This document shows positions 1 through 12,209 of a stretch of 64,000 bases of DNA, one piece after another. Within the stretch, counting starts at the first letter, position 1. Each line of letters begins with the position of its first letter. Under the pieces are notes generated by a model. The model did no database searches. It saw only the letters and a program-made list of their open reading frames with translations, and was not told where the DNA came from. Source of the DNA: Ailurus styani (Eukaryota > Chordata > Mammalia > Carnivora > Ailuridae). The stretch covers positions 210,661 through 274,660 of the forward strand of contig LNAC01001219.1 in the NCBI GenBank assembly GCA_002007465.1. The letters run 5' to 3'. A program made the translations under genes and the position numbers.

Positions 1-1700
1 TTCTAGTTTACTATGTGAAACCCTTCATTAATTTTCAGAATTTCTTATTTTCTATTATAAATATTTAAGTTCACTCTAAGTTCATTTGCTATTTTTATTG
101 TTGATCATAAATTGTATTATGATTTACAAGTGGGATGTGTGTGATTTAGACTCTTTGAAATGTGCTGAGACTTTTGATGCTTCGTAAGTAAACTTACAAA
201 GAATATTTTTTATTGGTTGGGTCAAGATTTTACCCATAGATGTACTATCAGTCCAAGCTTATTAACTTTATTATTCAAATATTCTCTATTGTTATTCTTT
301 TGCATGATATACTAGCTTCACTCAGATACATTTAAGTCTCCAAATATAATTGTCTCCTTTTGATGTCATTCTTCTTTTTAATAATTCCCATTTTTCCTTT
401 GCATATTTTGATTTTTGTTAGATATATACAAGTTGTAATTGTTCTTTTTTTTTTAATTTTCTTTTTTACAATGATACCATGTCCATGCATAGATGCATGA
501 ACACTTTTGGCTAAATTTTACATGATCTGATACCAGTATTGCTCCAAAACTTTGCCATTATATGTATTTCTATATTATTTATTTTTCTATCCTTTTATTT
601 TCAAACTTACAGCTTGTCTTCTCTCATTTGCATCTTTTTTAAATAGCATATTGCTTGACTTTGTTCACATTAACAATTATAAAATTTTGTCTTGGATAAA
701 TTTAGCCCATTTTACATTTATTGTATATTGTCGATATATTTTAAATAAGTTCTGCCAATTTTATTGTGTTTTCTATTTACCATGTTTTATTCTTTTATTT
801 TTTAAATCTTCTTTCCTACTTTCTATGGGATTGTTAGATTTTCTTGTTTCTTTTGTTTTGCTTTACCTGTTTTGGTAGACTTTATTTTATTCATTCTTAG
901 ATTTATAGCATCCATACTGCTTGATTTTTCTAAAACAATCTAATCAGTATTTTTTTCTTTCTCTAAGAATAGGCAATAACCTCTTTTGACTATCTACCCT
1001 TTCGACATCTTCCATGTTGTTTTATAGTATGATTTTTAAAAACAAAATAATTGCTTACTTTTTTGTAGCCAATAGGTTTATAAAAATATGTCACCATTTT
1101 CTCTGTTTATAATTGTTTGCCATATCCTATGGCTTCTTCTAATTCTTACCCAAGTACAATCCTTTGTTTTTAAAGTCCCATATTCATATGAACATTTTTC
1201 TAAGCCTTTGTATGACCGAACATAGCTTTACTTCACCCTCAACCTTAAATGAGAGTTTATCTGAGTATATAATTAATATTTTTTCTCTCAAGACTTTGCA
1301 TATTTATTTCATTTTTTCTGGCATTTCTTATTGTTGATAATAATTTTTTACTAGTTTGATGGTTCCTAAGCAACATGGCTTTAAGGTTTTCTGTTTATCC
1401 TTGTATTCTTCACTTTAATTATGAAGTCTCTGGGTGTGAGATTAACTTCACCTATCTTGCTCAAGATTCAAGATTTTCTATTCTGTGGACTCTAATCTCT
1501 CTTTAATTATAGAAAATTCTTGACATTAACTGCTATGAATATGTCCCATGTTTATACCTATGTCTATATCTATCTATCTAACAAACTCTAGTCTCTCATT
1601 CTAAGATTATCAAATATATGTAAAGATTCTTCTCTCATCTTTCAGGCCTGGTAATTTCTCTTTTGTCTACCTCATCTTTATTAATTATATTAGTCTGTGA
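1..1700 (-). mobile_element. Old AT-rich L1-like sequence, antisense
   Basis: The stretch is T-rich on the + strand and repeatedly resembles the complement of degenerate L1 coding sequence, for example phrases near 330-420 and 1480-1680. No intact frame survives; the 108-codon frame at 552-878 is a low-complexity Leu/Phe run of the kind AT-rich DNA produces. No exon with both splice signals was found. Family and exact ends cannot be set by eye. Confidence 0.4.
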
Positions 1701-1962
1701 TCCTGTAATAGATAAATCTTAAAATCTCAGTGGTTCTCTTCATAAAATTCTATTACATAAAATAAGGGATACCTGATTGCTAGTTGGCTCTCCTCTCAGC
1801 AATGACTTAAGCAACCAAGTCATTTTATCTTATGTCTCCATCATCTTCAAATAATGGCTTCTGAGTTCATCACATCCACCTTAAGTGAGTGCAGGAGAAG
1901 AAACTTGGAAATCATGAGTGGGGGCTTTTATGGGGAAACCTGGGTATTATTTCACGTATCTT

Positions 1963-2142
1963 GGGGCACCTGTGTGGCTCAGTGGGTTAAAGCCTCTGTC
2001 TTCAGCTCAGGTCATAATCTCAAGGTCCTGGAATCGAGGCTTCCTCCTATTTCTGCCTGCCTCTCTGCCTATTTGTGGTCTCTCTCTGTCAAATAAGTAA
2101 ATAAAATCTTAAAAAAACAAAACAAAAAAAACCAAAAAAACC
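1963..2142 (+). mobile_element. SINEC (CAN-SINE), sense
   Basis: The head 'ggggcacctgtgtggctcag' is followed by the tRNA-derived body, a CT-rich stretch, an 'aataagtaaataaaatctt' tail and an A-rich end. Several substitutions from the younger copies in this window suggest moderate age. Confidence 0.9.
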
Positions 2143-2229
2143 CATATATCTCTTTCAACTTTAGACTGGCTAGAACTCAATCATACAGCCCCACCTAACT
2201 GAAAGGGAATCTGGGGGAAATAAACAAAC

Positions 2230-2755
2230 CATACTGCATGCGTTTTCTATTGCTACTATAACAAACCACCACAAACTTAATGGCTTAAAACAATACAAAT
2301 TTACTATCTTAGTTCTGTAAGTTAGAAATCTGACACATGTCTCATTGGGCTAAAATCAGGGTGGCAGCAGAATTTCTTTCTGGAAATTCTGGGAGGAAAC
2401 CTGTTTCTTTGCTTTTTCAGTTTCTCGATATTCCTTGGCTCATGGTCCCCCATCTTCCATCTTCAAAACTAGCAAAAATTGACTAAGCTCCCCCACACAT
2501 CGCTCTGGCTTTCTTCCATTGTCACACCTTTTTCTATGACTCCTTTCAATCTCCTGCATCTATTTTTAAAGACCCTTATGATTCCATTGGACCCACACAC
2601 ATAATCCAGAATAATATCTCTATTTAAGTTCAGCTGGTTAACAACCTTAATTCCATCCACAACCTTAAATCCCTTCTGCTACATGTTAGCCTAACATATT
2701 CAGGTTTCAGGATGTAATGGACATGGAAATCTCAGGGCGAGATTCTTCTACCTAC
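2230..2755 (+). repeat. Old mammalian interspersed repeat, family not assigned
   Basis: The block opens with the widespread mammalian phrase 'cttaatggcttaaaacaata' (about 2277-2296) and carries 'ccttggctcatgg', 'attccattggaccca' and 'aaccttaattccatc' in the order seen in a very common dispersed mammalian repeat. It is old and diverged. I recognise the pattern but cannot name the family with certainty. Confidence 0.6.
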
Positions 2756-4354
2756 CACATATGTGCCTTGGAGAAAAAGGAAGTTACTTTGGTGAACACT
2801 AAGGCAATCTCTGTTACACTATATCCTTATTTCTTGATACTGGGTCCTGGATAATTTCCCCCAGATTTACCATTCATTAATTCTTCCTTCATTTACATCT
2901 ATTCTCTTTGTTTACCCCCCTAATGATTTTTATAATTTAATGACTCTATTTTCTACATCTGCTGTTTTCATTTTGTTCTTTGTCAAATATAGTTGTTCCC
3001 GATTAATTCTGCTTTTGCTTTATAGATTCTATTCCTTCTTTCATATCTTTGAATATATGAAACATCCTTGTTTTTAAATTCCTTTTGAATTTCTTTTCTT
3101 ATATGTGTGTCCCATTTGTTGTGGCACCTGTCACAGCAGTAGATTTCCTCAAATGTATTTCAATGTTAGTCTGTAAACTTATTAGTTATCATTTGTCTGA
3201 GTTCCTCATAAACTCCCTATTGCGCAATAATCCTATTAGTACATAGATTTCATAGGGCAGTTTTTATAACCATTTTTGCACCTCACATTTTCTCCCCTAT
3301 ATGAATGGTTCAAATGTGGACCCTGTATTGAATTTAGCTTACATTGAGAGTTCTACCATTGCTGGAGTCTCAATCTCCAGCCATAGCCTGGTGCAAATAG
3401 ATCATTTCCTGGCGAACCCTAACAAACAAATATGAATTAATGGTGACCTTTTCACAGACAGTGTTTTTGTGAGCCTTAGACATATAGAGTGTGTAGTCCC
3501 AGGTTATTCCACAGCATGAGGTCTGTGGCCTTAATTTTTGCTCCTGATCAAGTATTGAAAAGCCAACCTCCCATTAAGATATATGGATGATGAACCTCCT
3601 TATTTGATATCAAAATTACAGGCTCCCTCTGGATATATGGCCCTTGGAGACTTCTCTTTCTAGTTTTCAAGTTCAGCTTTATGTTTTGAAACTTTAAAAA
3701 TTATCATGCCCAACTTATCCAAGTGGTTAGAAGAGAAGGTGAAATATCCATCCTGACAAGTCCCTTTTCCCTGCCTTGACTCTTTATCTTTTACTATCTA
3801 GGGACATCTTGATTTCGTTTTCTTGTTATTGAGCATCCCCATAGATTTTTGAGAAGTATAAACCCCCTGTTGAAGCTGTTATGTAGTAATAGTTTGGTGC
3901 AAAAGATCTTTCAAGCAAAGGGGGGAAAAAAAGAAAATTGAGAAAGAAGAGAAGGAGGAAGACGATAGGTAGAGAAGGAAAACAAAAAGAACAAAAGCAC
4001 CAGGATGAGGAAAGAAGAAAGCCACAGAGGCAGAAAAGTTTCTGTGGACCAGAAAACTAGCAATCTTCATAAACATTGTTATTCTCTTACGAAGAGAACT
4101 TAAAAGATAGGCTGCATAGGCGTCGTAATCTTACCCTACCATAAGAGTATTACTAAGTAAATACACAAAAGCCCCCAAAATAATCCACAGATGAATGTCC
4201 AGCTGCCCACCACACTGCATTGCACCTGGTAATAGAAAATGGGATGTGACACATTCCTGCCCTCTTTCCCACAAACTTTTCCTCATATGTAATCTACGTA
4301 ATCTTAGGTTCTCCCTGAAACACACAGATCTCATTCTTGTTTATTTTCTTTTAG
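2756..4354. other. Intron upstream of first recognised exon
   Basis: From about 2880 to 3640 the + strand again reads like diverged antisense L1. A purine-rich run lies at about 3905-4025. I looked for exons encoding the TSBP1 signal/membrane segment and the juxtamembrane Arg/Ser/Tyr-rich part and found none, so those exons should lie before position 1. Confidence 0.4.
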
Positions 4355-4375
4355 CACTGTCTCGATCAAGTATTG
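4355..4375 (+). CDS. TSBP1: TSBP1 microexon, ALSRSSI
   Basis: The acceptor 'ttattttcttttag' precedes 21 nt and the donor is 'gtaagttcc'. With an incoming G the exon reads A-L-S-R-S-S-I and leaves G for the next codon. Human TSBP1 has LSRSSIAL at the equivalent place, and the next matched exon here (8131) supplies A-L, giving the same join. This is the most 5' recognised exon in the window. Confidence 0.85.
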
Positions 4376-4592
4376 GTAAGTTCCTTCACTTTTCTCCAAC
4401 TCAATTCAAAGTATCCCTAGGTTTGAATGGCAACAATAGAGGAGATGTCAAATCCTCTATCTCCCTGAGCCACAACTGACACTCAGAGGTTGATGCTCCC
4501 AGGGGTTCCCTCTTCTGATACTCCCCAAAATGAAAAACAACAATAAAAAAAATGCCAGACAACCCCATAAACATTTTGGTGCTTCTTTTTAG

Positions 4593-4604
4593 GAGAACAA
4601 AGAG
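4593..4604 (+). CDS. TSBP1: Possible 12-nt cassette microexon, GEQR
   Basis: The acceptor 'gcttctttttag' is followed by 12 nt and the donor 'gtaagttcc'. In the shared phase it reads G-E-Q-R. The sequence after the donor, including 'tttcttaattctaa', resembles that after the exon at 13337, as expected of a duplicated exon-intron unit. Human TSBP1 as I recall it joins LSRSSI directly to AL, so this would be an optional or lineage-specific exon, or a cryptic one. At 12 nt it would be very small to recognise. Confidence 0.4.
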
Positions 4605-5304
4605 GTAAGTTCCTTTTATATTTCTTAATTCTAATTCCCTTTGGTATATCACAGACCTGGGGGTCATACCTTAACTCTGCCTAGCCTTGTCCCTCATCTT
4701 TTCTTCCTTCTCTATAATCAAGCATTTTACCTGAAGTTTATGAGAGCTCTGGAAAATGAAAAGTCTACTGAGTATGAATAAAGAGAAGATTCAAGTGGTT
4801 TTAGCTGGCTATGATGGTTTCAGCAAAACAAAATATCTTCTTTCACGCAGAAGCAGGAGGAAGGAAGAAGGTGGTCAAAAGGGCAGGGAATGAGAGTAAA
4901 GGGGACAGTTGTAATTAAATAAGCCAGGTTTGTTGAGTCCATATTTACAGATATTGTAGATAAGAAATTGAACTCAAGGGTATTATCTAAGTTACCTAAA
5001 GGCACATAGTTCATAAAAGGTAAAACTGAGGTTCTACACACTGAGCTTTTGATTAAATCCTGTGCTTGTCCAACTATCCCCAGGACACCATTAAAATTTA
5101 ATTTTTCAATTTAAAGTATCTTCTTGAAATGAAATTTAGGACATTATGCATATGTAAAAAATATTACTTCAATTTTTAATATGTAATCTAAAAATGCAAA
5201 AAATGTGAATTAATCTAAATCTCAAAATTATTTTGCTGGTCTAATACTGACATAACTGTATCTGATGAATAAGATCTTTTTATTACATAGACATCTAATA
5301 TGTA

Positions 5305-5344
5305 TATGTAAGATATAGATATAGGTATATCTATATCTTACATA
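5305..5344. repeat. Perfect inverted repeat, 18-bp arms, 4-nt loop
   Basis: The left arm 'tatgtaagatatagatat' (5305-5322) and right arm 'atatctatatcttacata' (5327-5344) are exact reverse complements around the loop 'aggt'. The sequence is AT-rich and intronic. It could form a hairpin in RNA or a cruciform in DNA. Confidence 0.9.
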
Positions 5345-5581
5345 ATGACTTGGGAAAACTATCAAGCTCAATATTTTTTTACTGTTATAATCAAAACAGG
5401 TTTTATTTAGTTTTGCTTTGTTTTCATCCAATTAAGTCATAGAAAGGATAACTTACCACAGGAGCAAAGTAAAATATCTTCAGGTTGACATGCGTTAAGT
5501 AATCAACTCAGATCTTTAATTTCTCCTGCAATATTTCAAGGCCCTGTGGTACATGAATTTTTAATTAAAAAAATTGTTCAG

Positions 5582-5783
5582 GGCGCCTGGGTGGCTCAGT
5601 GGGTTAATGCCTCTGCTTTCAGCTCAGGTCATGATCTCAGGGTCCTGGGATCGAGCCCCGCATCGGGCTCCCTGCTCAGCGGGGAGCCTGCTTCCCCCTC
5701 TCTCTCTCTGCCTGCCTCTCTGCCTCCTTGTGATCTCTCTCCCTCTGTGAAATAAATAAATAAAATCTTTAAAAAAAATAAAT
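5582..5783 (+). mobile_element. SINEC, young, with 14-bp target duplication
   Basis: The body is close to the consensus and ends in 'aaataaataaataaaatctt'. The flanking repeat 'aaaaaattgttcag' is present at 5568-5581 and 5784-5797, a perfect target-site duplication that shows a recent L1-driven insertion in the sense direction of TSBP1. Confidence 0.95.
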
Positions 5784-6339
5784 AAAAAATTGTTCAGAAG
5801 GCTGCAAGAGACATAGTACTTTAAAGGACAATTGAGCTTGTTAAAACAAAATATTTGGAGAAGTTAAAAATATAGGGGAATCCGCTGATGTGAATTCCAG
5901 ACGGCATGGTGTACAGGATTTTAGAGTGTAAGAAAGAAAATCAGATTAGGAGTTACACTAATCATTATGATAATATGCTCCTTAAGATGAGAATTATCTT
6001 CTGATGGTGAATAAGCTAAATGAATATGTGACACATATTGGGATTAATCTCAGAGGAAGGTAAGTAATTCGTTATTATATATAGTATTTAGCTGAAAGAT
6101 GCATGGGACCATTCACCCCTGAAGTTCAATATACTGTGTGGTCCTAGAGGATGAATGAAGCCCTCTTGAGAGGTCATCCTCAGAGACAGCTCAGTGGACT
6201 ATGGCAACTTGGGGAAGGGCTCTCAAACCGGAGCACAAAGGGCTTGATTCTATTATTTCTTTGAAAATCTTAGAAGACTATAGTTCCTTTGTCCCACACA
6301 GGTGTATATAAGTATACATAGATAAGGACTGCAATTTGA

Positions 6340-6545
6340 AACAATATTATAATAATATATATGAAGTATATGTATTACACCTTCATAGCAATCCTATGAA
6401 GTAGATATTACCATAAATTTTGTATTTAAAATGAACACTCTGAGGCACAAAAAATTAAATTACTCGTGCAAGGTCACACAGCTAGTAAGTAGAGGAACTA
6501 GGATTCAAATCCAAGCATTCTAGCATCTGAACACCCACTGTACCT
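6340..6545 (+). repeat. MIR relic
   Basis: The ordered MIR phrases 'caatcctatgaagtagatatta', 'ctctgaggcacaaa', 'gcaaggtcacacagctagtaag' and 'aggattcaaatcca' are present. The 'gtaag' inside this repeat is part of the MIR core and is not treated as a splice donor. Confidence 0.85.
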
Positions 6546-7542
6546 CATGAAGATTAATCAGGACCCCCTTTCTAAAAAGAGTTCCATTAGAATCATAAGC
6601 TTTTTACACTATTAATCCAAACTCTTGTGGATTTTTGCTGTTCTTCCTCAGTGTCAACTCCAGGAACAGTATTTAAGTCTCTTTTCTATTTCTCAATTCA
6701 GGAAAGAGACATGTGAGCAAGCAAGAGGTAAAAGAAAAGGAGTACATAGGACAACTAAAGAAAGTTTAACTAAGACTTACGCCTTCCACATTCCCTGAAG
6801 TTTCAACCTTTACAAAGAAGACGTAAATGACCTCCCTGTTCACCACCAGTCCTCCATATCTTTCTGGGCCTCTGTCCCGGCACCAAAGCACAGGATCCTT
6901 CCACTATCTGTGACCAAATCACCGGGGGTGGGGGGGTGGAGACCTTCTTCCTGAAGCTTCTCTTCAAAGGGGATTAACTCTGATGCCTTTAAAGAGCTGA
7001 CCTCATGAATTTATCTGTGTGTCCATTCAGCACAGTTTATAAGGAAATTGAGCATGTTTCTTTTTGTTTCTCTGCCAAGAATCCTTGGTATCTGGGAACT
7101 TTGTTCTTCCTGTCCACCCTTTCCCAGGCAGGCCCTAAATTTAGAATGTCAGTCTTTTTGCTTCCCCATTATCCTAGATTTTATTAGCTAAGGCTAAAAG
7201 GCTCAGGAATACCGGACTTCAGTTTGTGGATTTAGACTAAATGAATCATAAAAGTTGAACTTAACAGAGCATTGTTAAATCCTGTTTTTTTAGAGATTGG
7301 TTAAATAAGGTTCCAAAAAGATGATGGAAATGATCTAACATAAAACTTTACACAGGAACTTAACCTCCAACATAAGGCAAATAAGACAAATGATCAGCCT
7401 TCTGCCACTGAATATAGTGGGGTTCATGCTATAGTAGTTTACATATTACTAATACAGTTATGATGTAATACTAAAAGTTCCAAAAACTCCCTATTATTTA
7501 GGTTATTTCATAAAAGGAACACTCCAGAGAGTAATAAAAAGA

Positions 7543-7577
<35 letters not shown>

Positions 7578-8130
7578 CAGTTGATATGTATGAAAGAAGT
7601 TAATTTACTTTTTAAAGGAATATTCCAGAAAGAACAGAAAGAGAAAACTGTATGTGGTACAGAGGAAAGTGCACTGAACTTTGAATCAGAAAGATTGGAT
7701 GTGAAAACTGCATATATTTTTTCGCATACTCAGGCACAGACCTTCCTCTCTCTCCTCCTCAGTCTTTTTTTATAAAATTGGAACTTTTGAAACATTGTCT
7801 TTCTTCAGTTCTTGAAGCTATTACTTTATGGAGAGGAGATTCCCCAAACTGAGAAGAGGAAAGAAAGAAAGAGGAAGGACTGGCAAATAGGGGAAAGGAA
7901 GGGTGCTGAATGAAATCAGAATGTTGAAAATACAGTAAACCTGGAGACTCCCCTGATAATTTCACTCATGGGTAGTGTTCAGGAGGGAGGAAGATCTGAG
8001 ATCCAAGTGTGGTAACCCATGTGCCTACTGGGGAATGGAGGGTACAGTTTCTGGAAAGACTTCTGGGAAATGGGTGGATTATTTAAACCATTAACTCTAA
8101 ACTGATTTGAATATTGTTACTGTTCTTTAG
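6546..8130. other. Intron, no gene seen
   Basis: Apart from a (GA)n run at about 7540-7575, I see no recognisable repeat and no microexon with paired splice signals. The short frames here, such as 7581-7775 and 7759-7965 on the other strand, lack any family resemblance. Confidence 0.5.
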
Positions 8131-8151
8131 CATTACTGCAAGGATCCATGA
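8131..8151 (+). CDS. TSBP1: TSBP1 microexon, ALLQGSM
   Basis: The acceptor 'actgttctttag' and donor 'gtaagtttt' bracket 21 nt reading A-L-L-Q-G-S-M with an incoming G, leaving A. Human TSBP1 has ALPQGSM in this position; the join to the next exon makes S, as in human. Confidence 0.85.
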   Translation, partial: HYCKDP

Positions 8152-8770
8152 GTAAGTTTTTCTTCTTCTTTCAAAATCTGGTATCATAGGACTCCCACAC
8201 AAGGCAGAGGACGTCTGCCTGTCTTATCTGGGGAGATATGCTATGTCAGAGTGAGAGCGCTTGAGGTTCATCATTCTCTACCTTCTCCTTCATTAGTTAT
8301 CTTACCTACACCATGCTCACCTGTCTCACCTTTCTCCTTAAGACAATGACACAAACCCCTTCTTGCTTTCAAGCAAATTCCTGCTTTCATGTCCTGTCAT
8401 GGGACCTCATCTCCCAGCCCCACCTTCTCTTCAGCAGCCATAGCTTCTCTTTTTCTGTATCTTTGTATTTTTCTCTTCCATTAACTCCCTCTCCTTAAAC
8501 TATAGAACAGATTTGGTTTTCTTCCATTCCAATAGGTCCTCCCTGGACTCTGTGTTCCTTTCTAACTATGTCACCCTTCCAACCCCACAAAGAAGGAAAT
8601 TATGCTATTTACTTTGTGCACTTAGGAATAAGTTATTGTCTGCCCCATTATTGAAAATATGCATTATTTCTCCACGAATTGTGAGTGGTATAATAAGAAC
8701 TATTAAAAACCACTTTAAAAAATAAGTTTTCTTAAAAAAAATGGGCAGAAGAAAAAAATAAGTTTTCTTG

Positions 8771-8969
8771 TGGGATGCCTGTGTGGCTCAGTGGGTTAAG
8801 CCTCTGCCTTCGACTCAGGTCATGATCTCAGGGTCTTGGGATTGGGCCCTGCATCAGGCTCTCTGCTCAGTGGGGAGCCTGCTTCCCCCCTCTCTCTCTG
8901 CCTACTTGTGATCTCTCTCTCTCTGTAAAATAAATAAATAAAATCTCTAAAATAATAAAAATAAATAAA
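8771..8969 (+). mobile_element. SINEC, sense
   Basis: The element has head 'gggatgcctgtgtggctcag', full body and 'aaataaataaaatctctaaa' tail. The flanks share an 'aaaataagttt.ctt' repeat (about 8755 and 8967), a slightly diverged target duplication. Confidence 0.9.
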
Positions 8970-10700
8970 AATAAGTTTGCTTATTAATGTATTATAAATA
9001 TACAGGGAGACTGTTACAGATGAAGGCTCTGGAGCCAGGTTGCCTGGAGTTGTATGCCAGCTCCCTATTTACTGTTTCTTTGAACATGGGCAAGTTATTT
9101 AATTTCTCATTAAGCTGTTACAATTTCAACTACCAGTTGAAAAACTAACAGAAAAGAACAGAAAAGTGAAGGAATATAGAAGACATGAATAGAGAAAGAA
9201 GAAAATTGAGGTGATAAGGCTTAAATCAGTCTACTGAAACTGATTTCCATTTATTGCCAAAGCAAAATGAACACATTTTCTAAACAAAGGGAAGAAAGAG
9301 AGAGGAATGAAGGGCAGAAAAGTAAGGAATTAGGGGAAATGACACAAAAAATTTTAAAAATTTATAAAGAGATAATCCAGGTTGACAGATTTTTTTTCTT
9401 CTAAGCTATGTGCTTCTGATAAAATTTTTCATATTAAATATTATATTTTTGGTCACACAATGAGTAAAATTACTTCTTGCTCAAAGATCATGATTTCATG
9501 ATGATTTCATGATGATTTTCTCATGTCCCAAGAGTTGCTACTAATTGATCAGAATTAGCCCATTAACTCAAATATATTTGTCATGCCTGATAAGGGGTCA
9601 GTATTCTTAAATCTTAAATATATAGATGCTGTTTTTTATAAATTATCTTTATTTGGTGGTGGAAATGGCAGTATGTTACCTTAGTCTATAGCATATAGAA
9701 AAGGTGGAATCTCTTCCCAAGTGCTGAGATCCTATCATTTCTGTGAAAAGCTACTATTTTCCCCAAACACAACAAACTAGCAAACAAAAACAAAGTCATA
9801 AATATACAAGTAAAAACTATAATCATTTTAAAGAAATAAGTTGCAAATTTTTCAACTCACTAAAAGCTTTCTTACTAAATGCAATTTTTTAAAATAATAC
9901 ATCAGCACTTGAAGACTGTTCAACAGAGAAATAAACCTACATAAGGAAAAAAGATTTGAACAGGTAAAAGAAGAAAGAGTGGGGAGGAAAGCAATAGAGA
10001 AGAATTTCAGCGAAAATCTCCAGAACAGGAAAACGAAAGTCCAAAGAAGGTTCTAAAACTTCAAATCATAATTTCACACATAAACAAAACCTTTGAAATT
10101 CCATGGGAAAATTAATTCATCTCATACATAAACTTGTTTCAGTAAAGAGGTCTTGACATCTTAAAATAAGATAGGTTCCTCTCAAGGAAGAAGCCGTGGT
10201 TCTCCACTGCTGCCAATCTCACTGCAACATCAACGGGTATAACTAAGGAACTGAGGTAACTAAGGAATACAAAAGGATTCTTTTTTTTTTTCAAAGGGTA
10301 AAAGCACACAGATCAGCAAACCAACACAACACAATGAAGTGCTCATGAAAATGCCCTGTCACCTGCATTCAGAACTTTCCAAATGACAATAAGAGGGGAA
10401 AATAGAGAAAATAGAAAAGAAGTAAACTAAAGCTGAATACTTTAAACACAGTGAAAACTTCCTACTTTGCAAAAGAGTTTCATTCCTTTGTAGTCACTGA
10501 ATATATCTTTCCATAACAATTCTGATAGAACTTACTAGCTTTCCTATCCATTATTTTTCTTGATTTTTCACTATAGCCATGCCTCTAAGAAAGAAGGTAT
10601 AATTTCCATTTTAAAGATAAGAAAAGTAATGTTTCAAAAGTTTAGTAACTTATGTAGTCATAAAACTAGAGAGTAGTGAAGCTAGGGACTCTCTAGTCTT
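8970..10700. other. Intron, no gene seen
   Basis: AT-rich intronic DNA with a purine-rich zone at 9120-9340 and another near 9960-10030. From about 10580 to 10700 the order of phrases resembles a very diverged MIR. No paired splice signals around a short frame were found. Confidence 0.45.
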
Positions 10701-10710
10701 GGATGTTTGT

Positions 10711-10892
10711 TTGTTTGAGAGAGAGAGAGCATGTAGGAGAGAACGGGGAGGGGCAGCAGGAGAAGGAGAGAGAATCTTAAGCAGGCTCCACACTCAACCC
10801 ATCACAGGGTTTGATCTCACAATCCTGAGGACATGACCTGAGCCAAAATTAAGAGTTGGAAGCTTAACCATCTGAGCCACCCAAAGGCTCCA
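10711..10892 (-). mobile_element. SINEC, antisense, older
   Basis: Read on the complement, it has the SINE head ('gagccacccaaaggctcc' here is the reversed start), the tRNA-like body and the CT-rich tail seen here as GA-rich DNA. Many differences from the consensus suggest an older copy. Confidence 0.85.
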
Positions 10893-11071
10893 AGTCTTGG
10901 ATATTTAATCTGAAGACTATTTGTACCACACACGTGGGGAGGAAGGAATGGGATTGCCTACACATCATGCTCTCTGAAAGTCTAATGAAAGTCTAGATGA
11001 CATTATAGTTGTCAATTTTTTTTTCTTAAACAACATTTATCTTTCATAGTTCTTGTCATTTTTCATCATAG

Positions 11072-11110
11072 GTGAAACAAAAGCCCTCAAAGCAACTCCA
11101 GAACCTTTAT
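11072..11110 (+). CDS. TSBP1: TSBP1 exon, SETKALKATPEPL (39 nt)
   Basis: The acceptor 'tttttcatcatag' and donor 'gtaagtttc' bound 39 nt, the longest exon in the set. With incoming A it reads S-E-T-K-A-L-K-A-T-P-E-P-L, leaving T. It lines up with human TSBP1 S-I-K-C-L-Q-T-T-E-E-P-P, sharing the spacing of K, L, T and E-P. Confidence 0.8.
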
Positions 11111-11668
11111 GTAAGTTTCTCTTATTTTTCAACTCTGTTTTTTTGTTTGCTTTTATCTTCTACAAAGTGCCTACTATTGGGGGGCTAGAGTGGAGGTTAA
11201 GTAGGCACATAAGGGAGGAGGAAAGGAGACATCTCACTATTTTTACTGGTCTTTTTTTTTCCTTTACCAGTGTGAGGAATTTGTAGCTGATTTTAGGATC
11301 CCTCTCAGTGACAATTTTCTTATTTAGTAAAGTGGAAACTCTGCTAATAAAATTAATTTATAGGTGAAAGGAAAAATCATATGATTGGATGAAGTTATTT
11401 ACTAAAAACAAACAAAATTTTAGAAGGATTGGACAGTAGGAAAATAGTAAAAACTGAGAACAAGAACAATAATTGCAGGAAATATGATCTTAAGAGTCTC
11501 CTTAAGGAAAAAAGCGGTGGGGGGTGGGGGTGGGGAATCCAGGCTTACCTTCTTACTGCTTTCCATGTAAATGTAATAATGCAGTAAATGCTTGACCTGA
11601 AGTTCCCTGAAATGTACATCCTTCAGTCATGCTCTCTCCAGACTTATCTCTTTGTGTTTGTATTTTAG

Positions 11669-11689
11669 CTGGCTCTGCAGGACCCATAA
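11669..11689 (+). CDS. TSBP1: TSBP1 microexon, SGSAGPI
   Basis: The acceptor 'gtttgtattttag' and donor 'gtaagtttc' bracket 21 nt. With the T left by the previous exon it reads S-G-S-A-G-P-I. It is a close copy of the next exon (TGTIGPI) and of the exon at 14759 (PGATGPI), showing exon duplication. Human has S-R-T-A-G-A at the corresponding place. Confidence 0.75.
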   Translation: MALQDP

Positions 11690-12209
11690 GTAAGTTTCTT
11701 TCCTGTGCTTTAATTACCATGTGCCTTGCTTTACTACACTGTTAGAATATGTAAGACTCTCCTACTCGTGGATGTTTTTATTTCTTCCTGCACAAATTGT
11801 CAATTATTTTCTCTTTCTTTATTCCCTATTCTTATTTTAATAAGCTGGTAGCCTCTCTGAGGAAGTACTATTACTTTCAAGTTTCTCAAGTTCTTGAGAT
11901 TCAATAGGCAAGGGAAAAGTGTTAAGAATAAAAGTGTTAGAAAGGTAGCATGGTCCCTTGCTAGAAATCCCAGTCACACTCAGAGGAAGAGAGCAGCAAG
12001 TCCCAGCTCACTGACTGAGGGTCCCCTGCTATTACCAAAGAATAAATCTGAAAGAAGTATCCAGATAGCATCTTAATGACATTACAACAAACATCTCTGG
12101 CAGAAGCACTGGGAATGGGAAATGGGTGAGAGACAGTTGATACAGAAAAGAAAAAAAAATGGTAAATGGAAACAACGTCCTATACATCCTCTGAGATTTT
12201 ACCAGTCTC

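Noticed and set aside
552..878. 108-codon open frame on the + strand
   Set aside because: Almost all Leu/Phe/Tyr/Ile from T-rich DNA, overlapping antisense L1-like sequence; no family resemblance and no promoter or splice context.
2469..2660. 63-codon open frame on the - strand
   Set aside because: It is the complement of an old interspersed repeat.
5546..5755. Open frames through SINE heads (also 41492-41677, 36744-36950)
   Set aside because: These repeat the same 'GAWVAQWV' reading of the SINEC consensus and are not genes.
6054..6059. Possible 6-nt exon between 'ctcag' and 'gtaagtaa'
   Set aside because: The upstream sequence is not a pyrimidine tract, and the conserved exons on either side already join as in human.
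6478..6492. 'agctagtaagtag' as a splice donor
   Set aside because: It is the conserved core of a MIR element.
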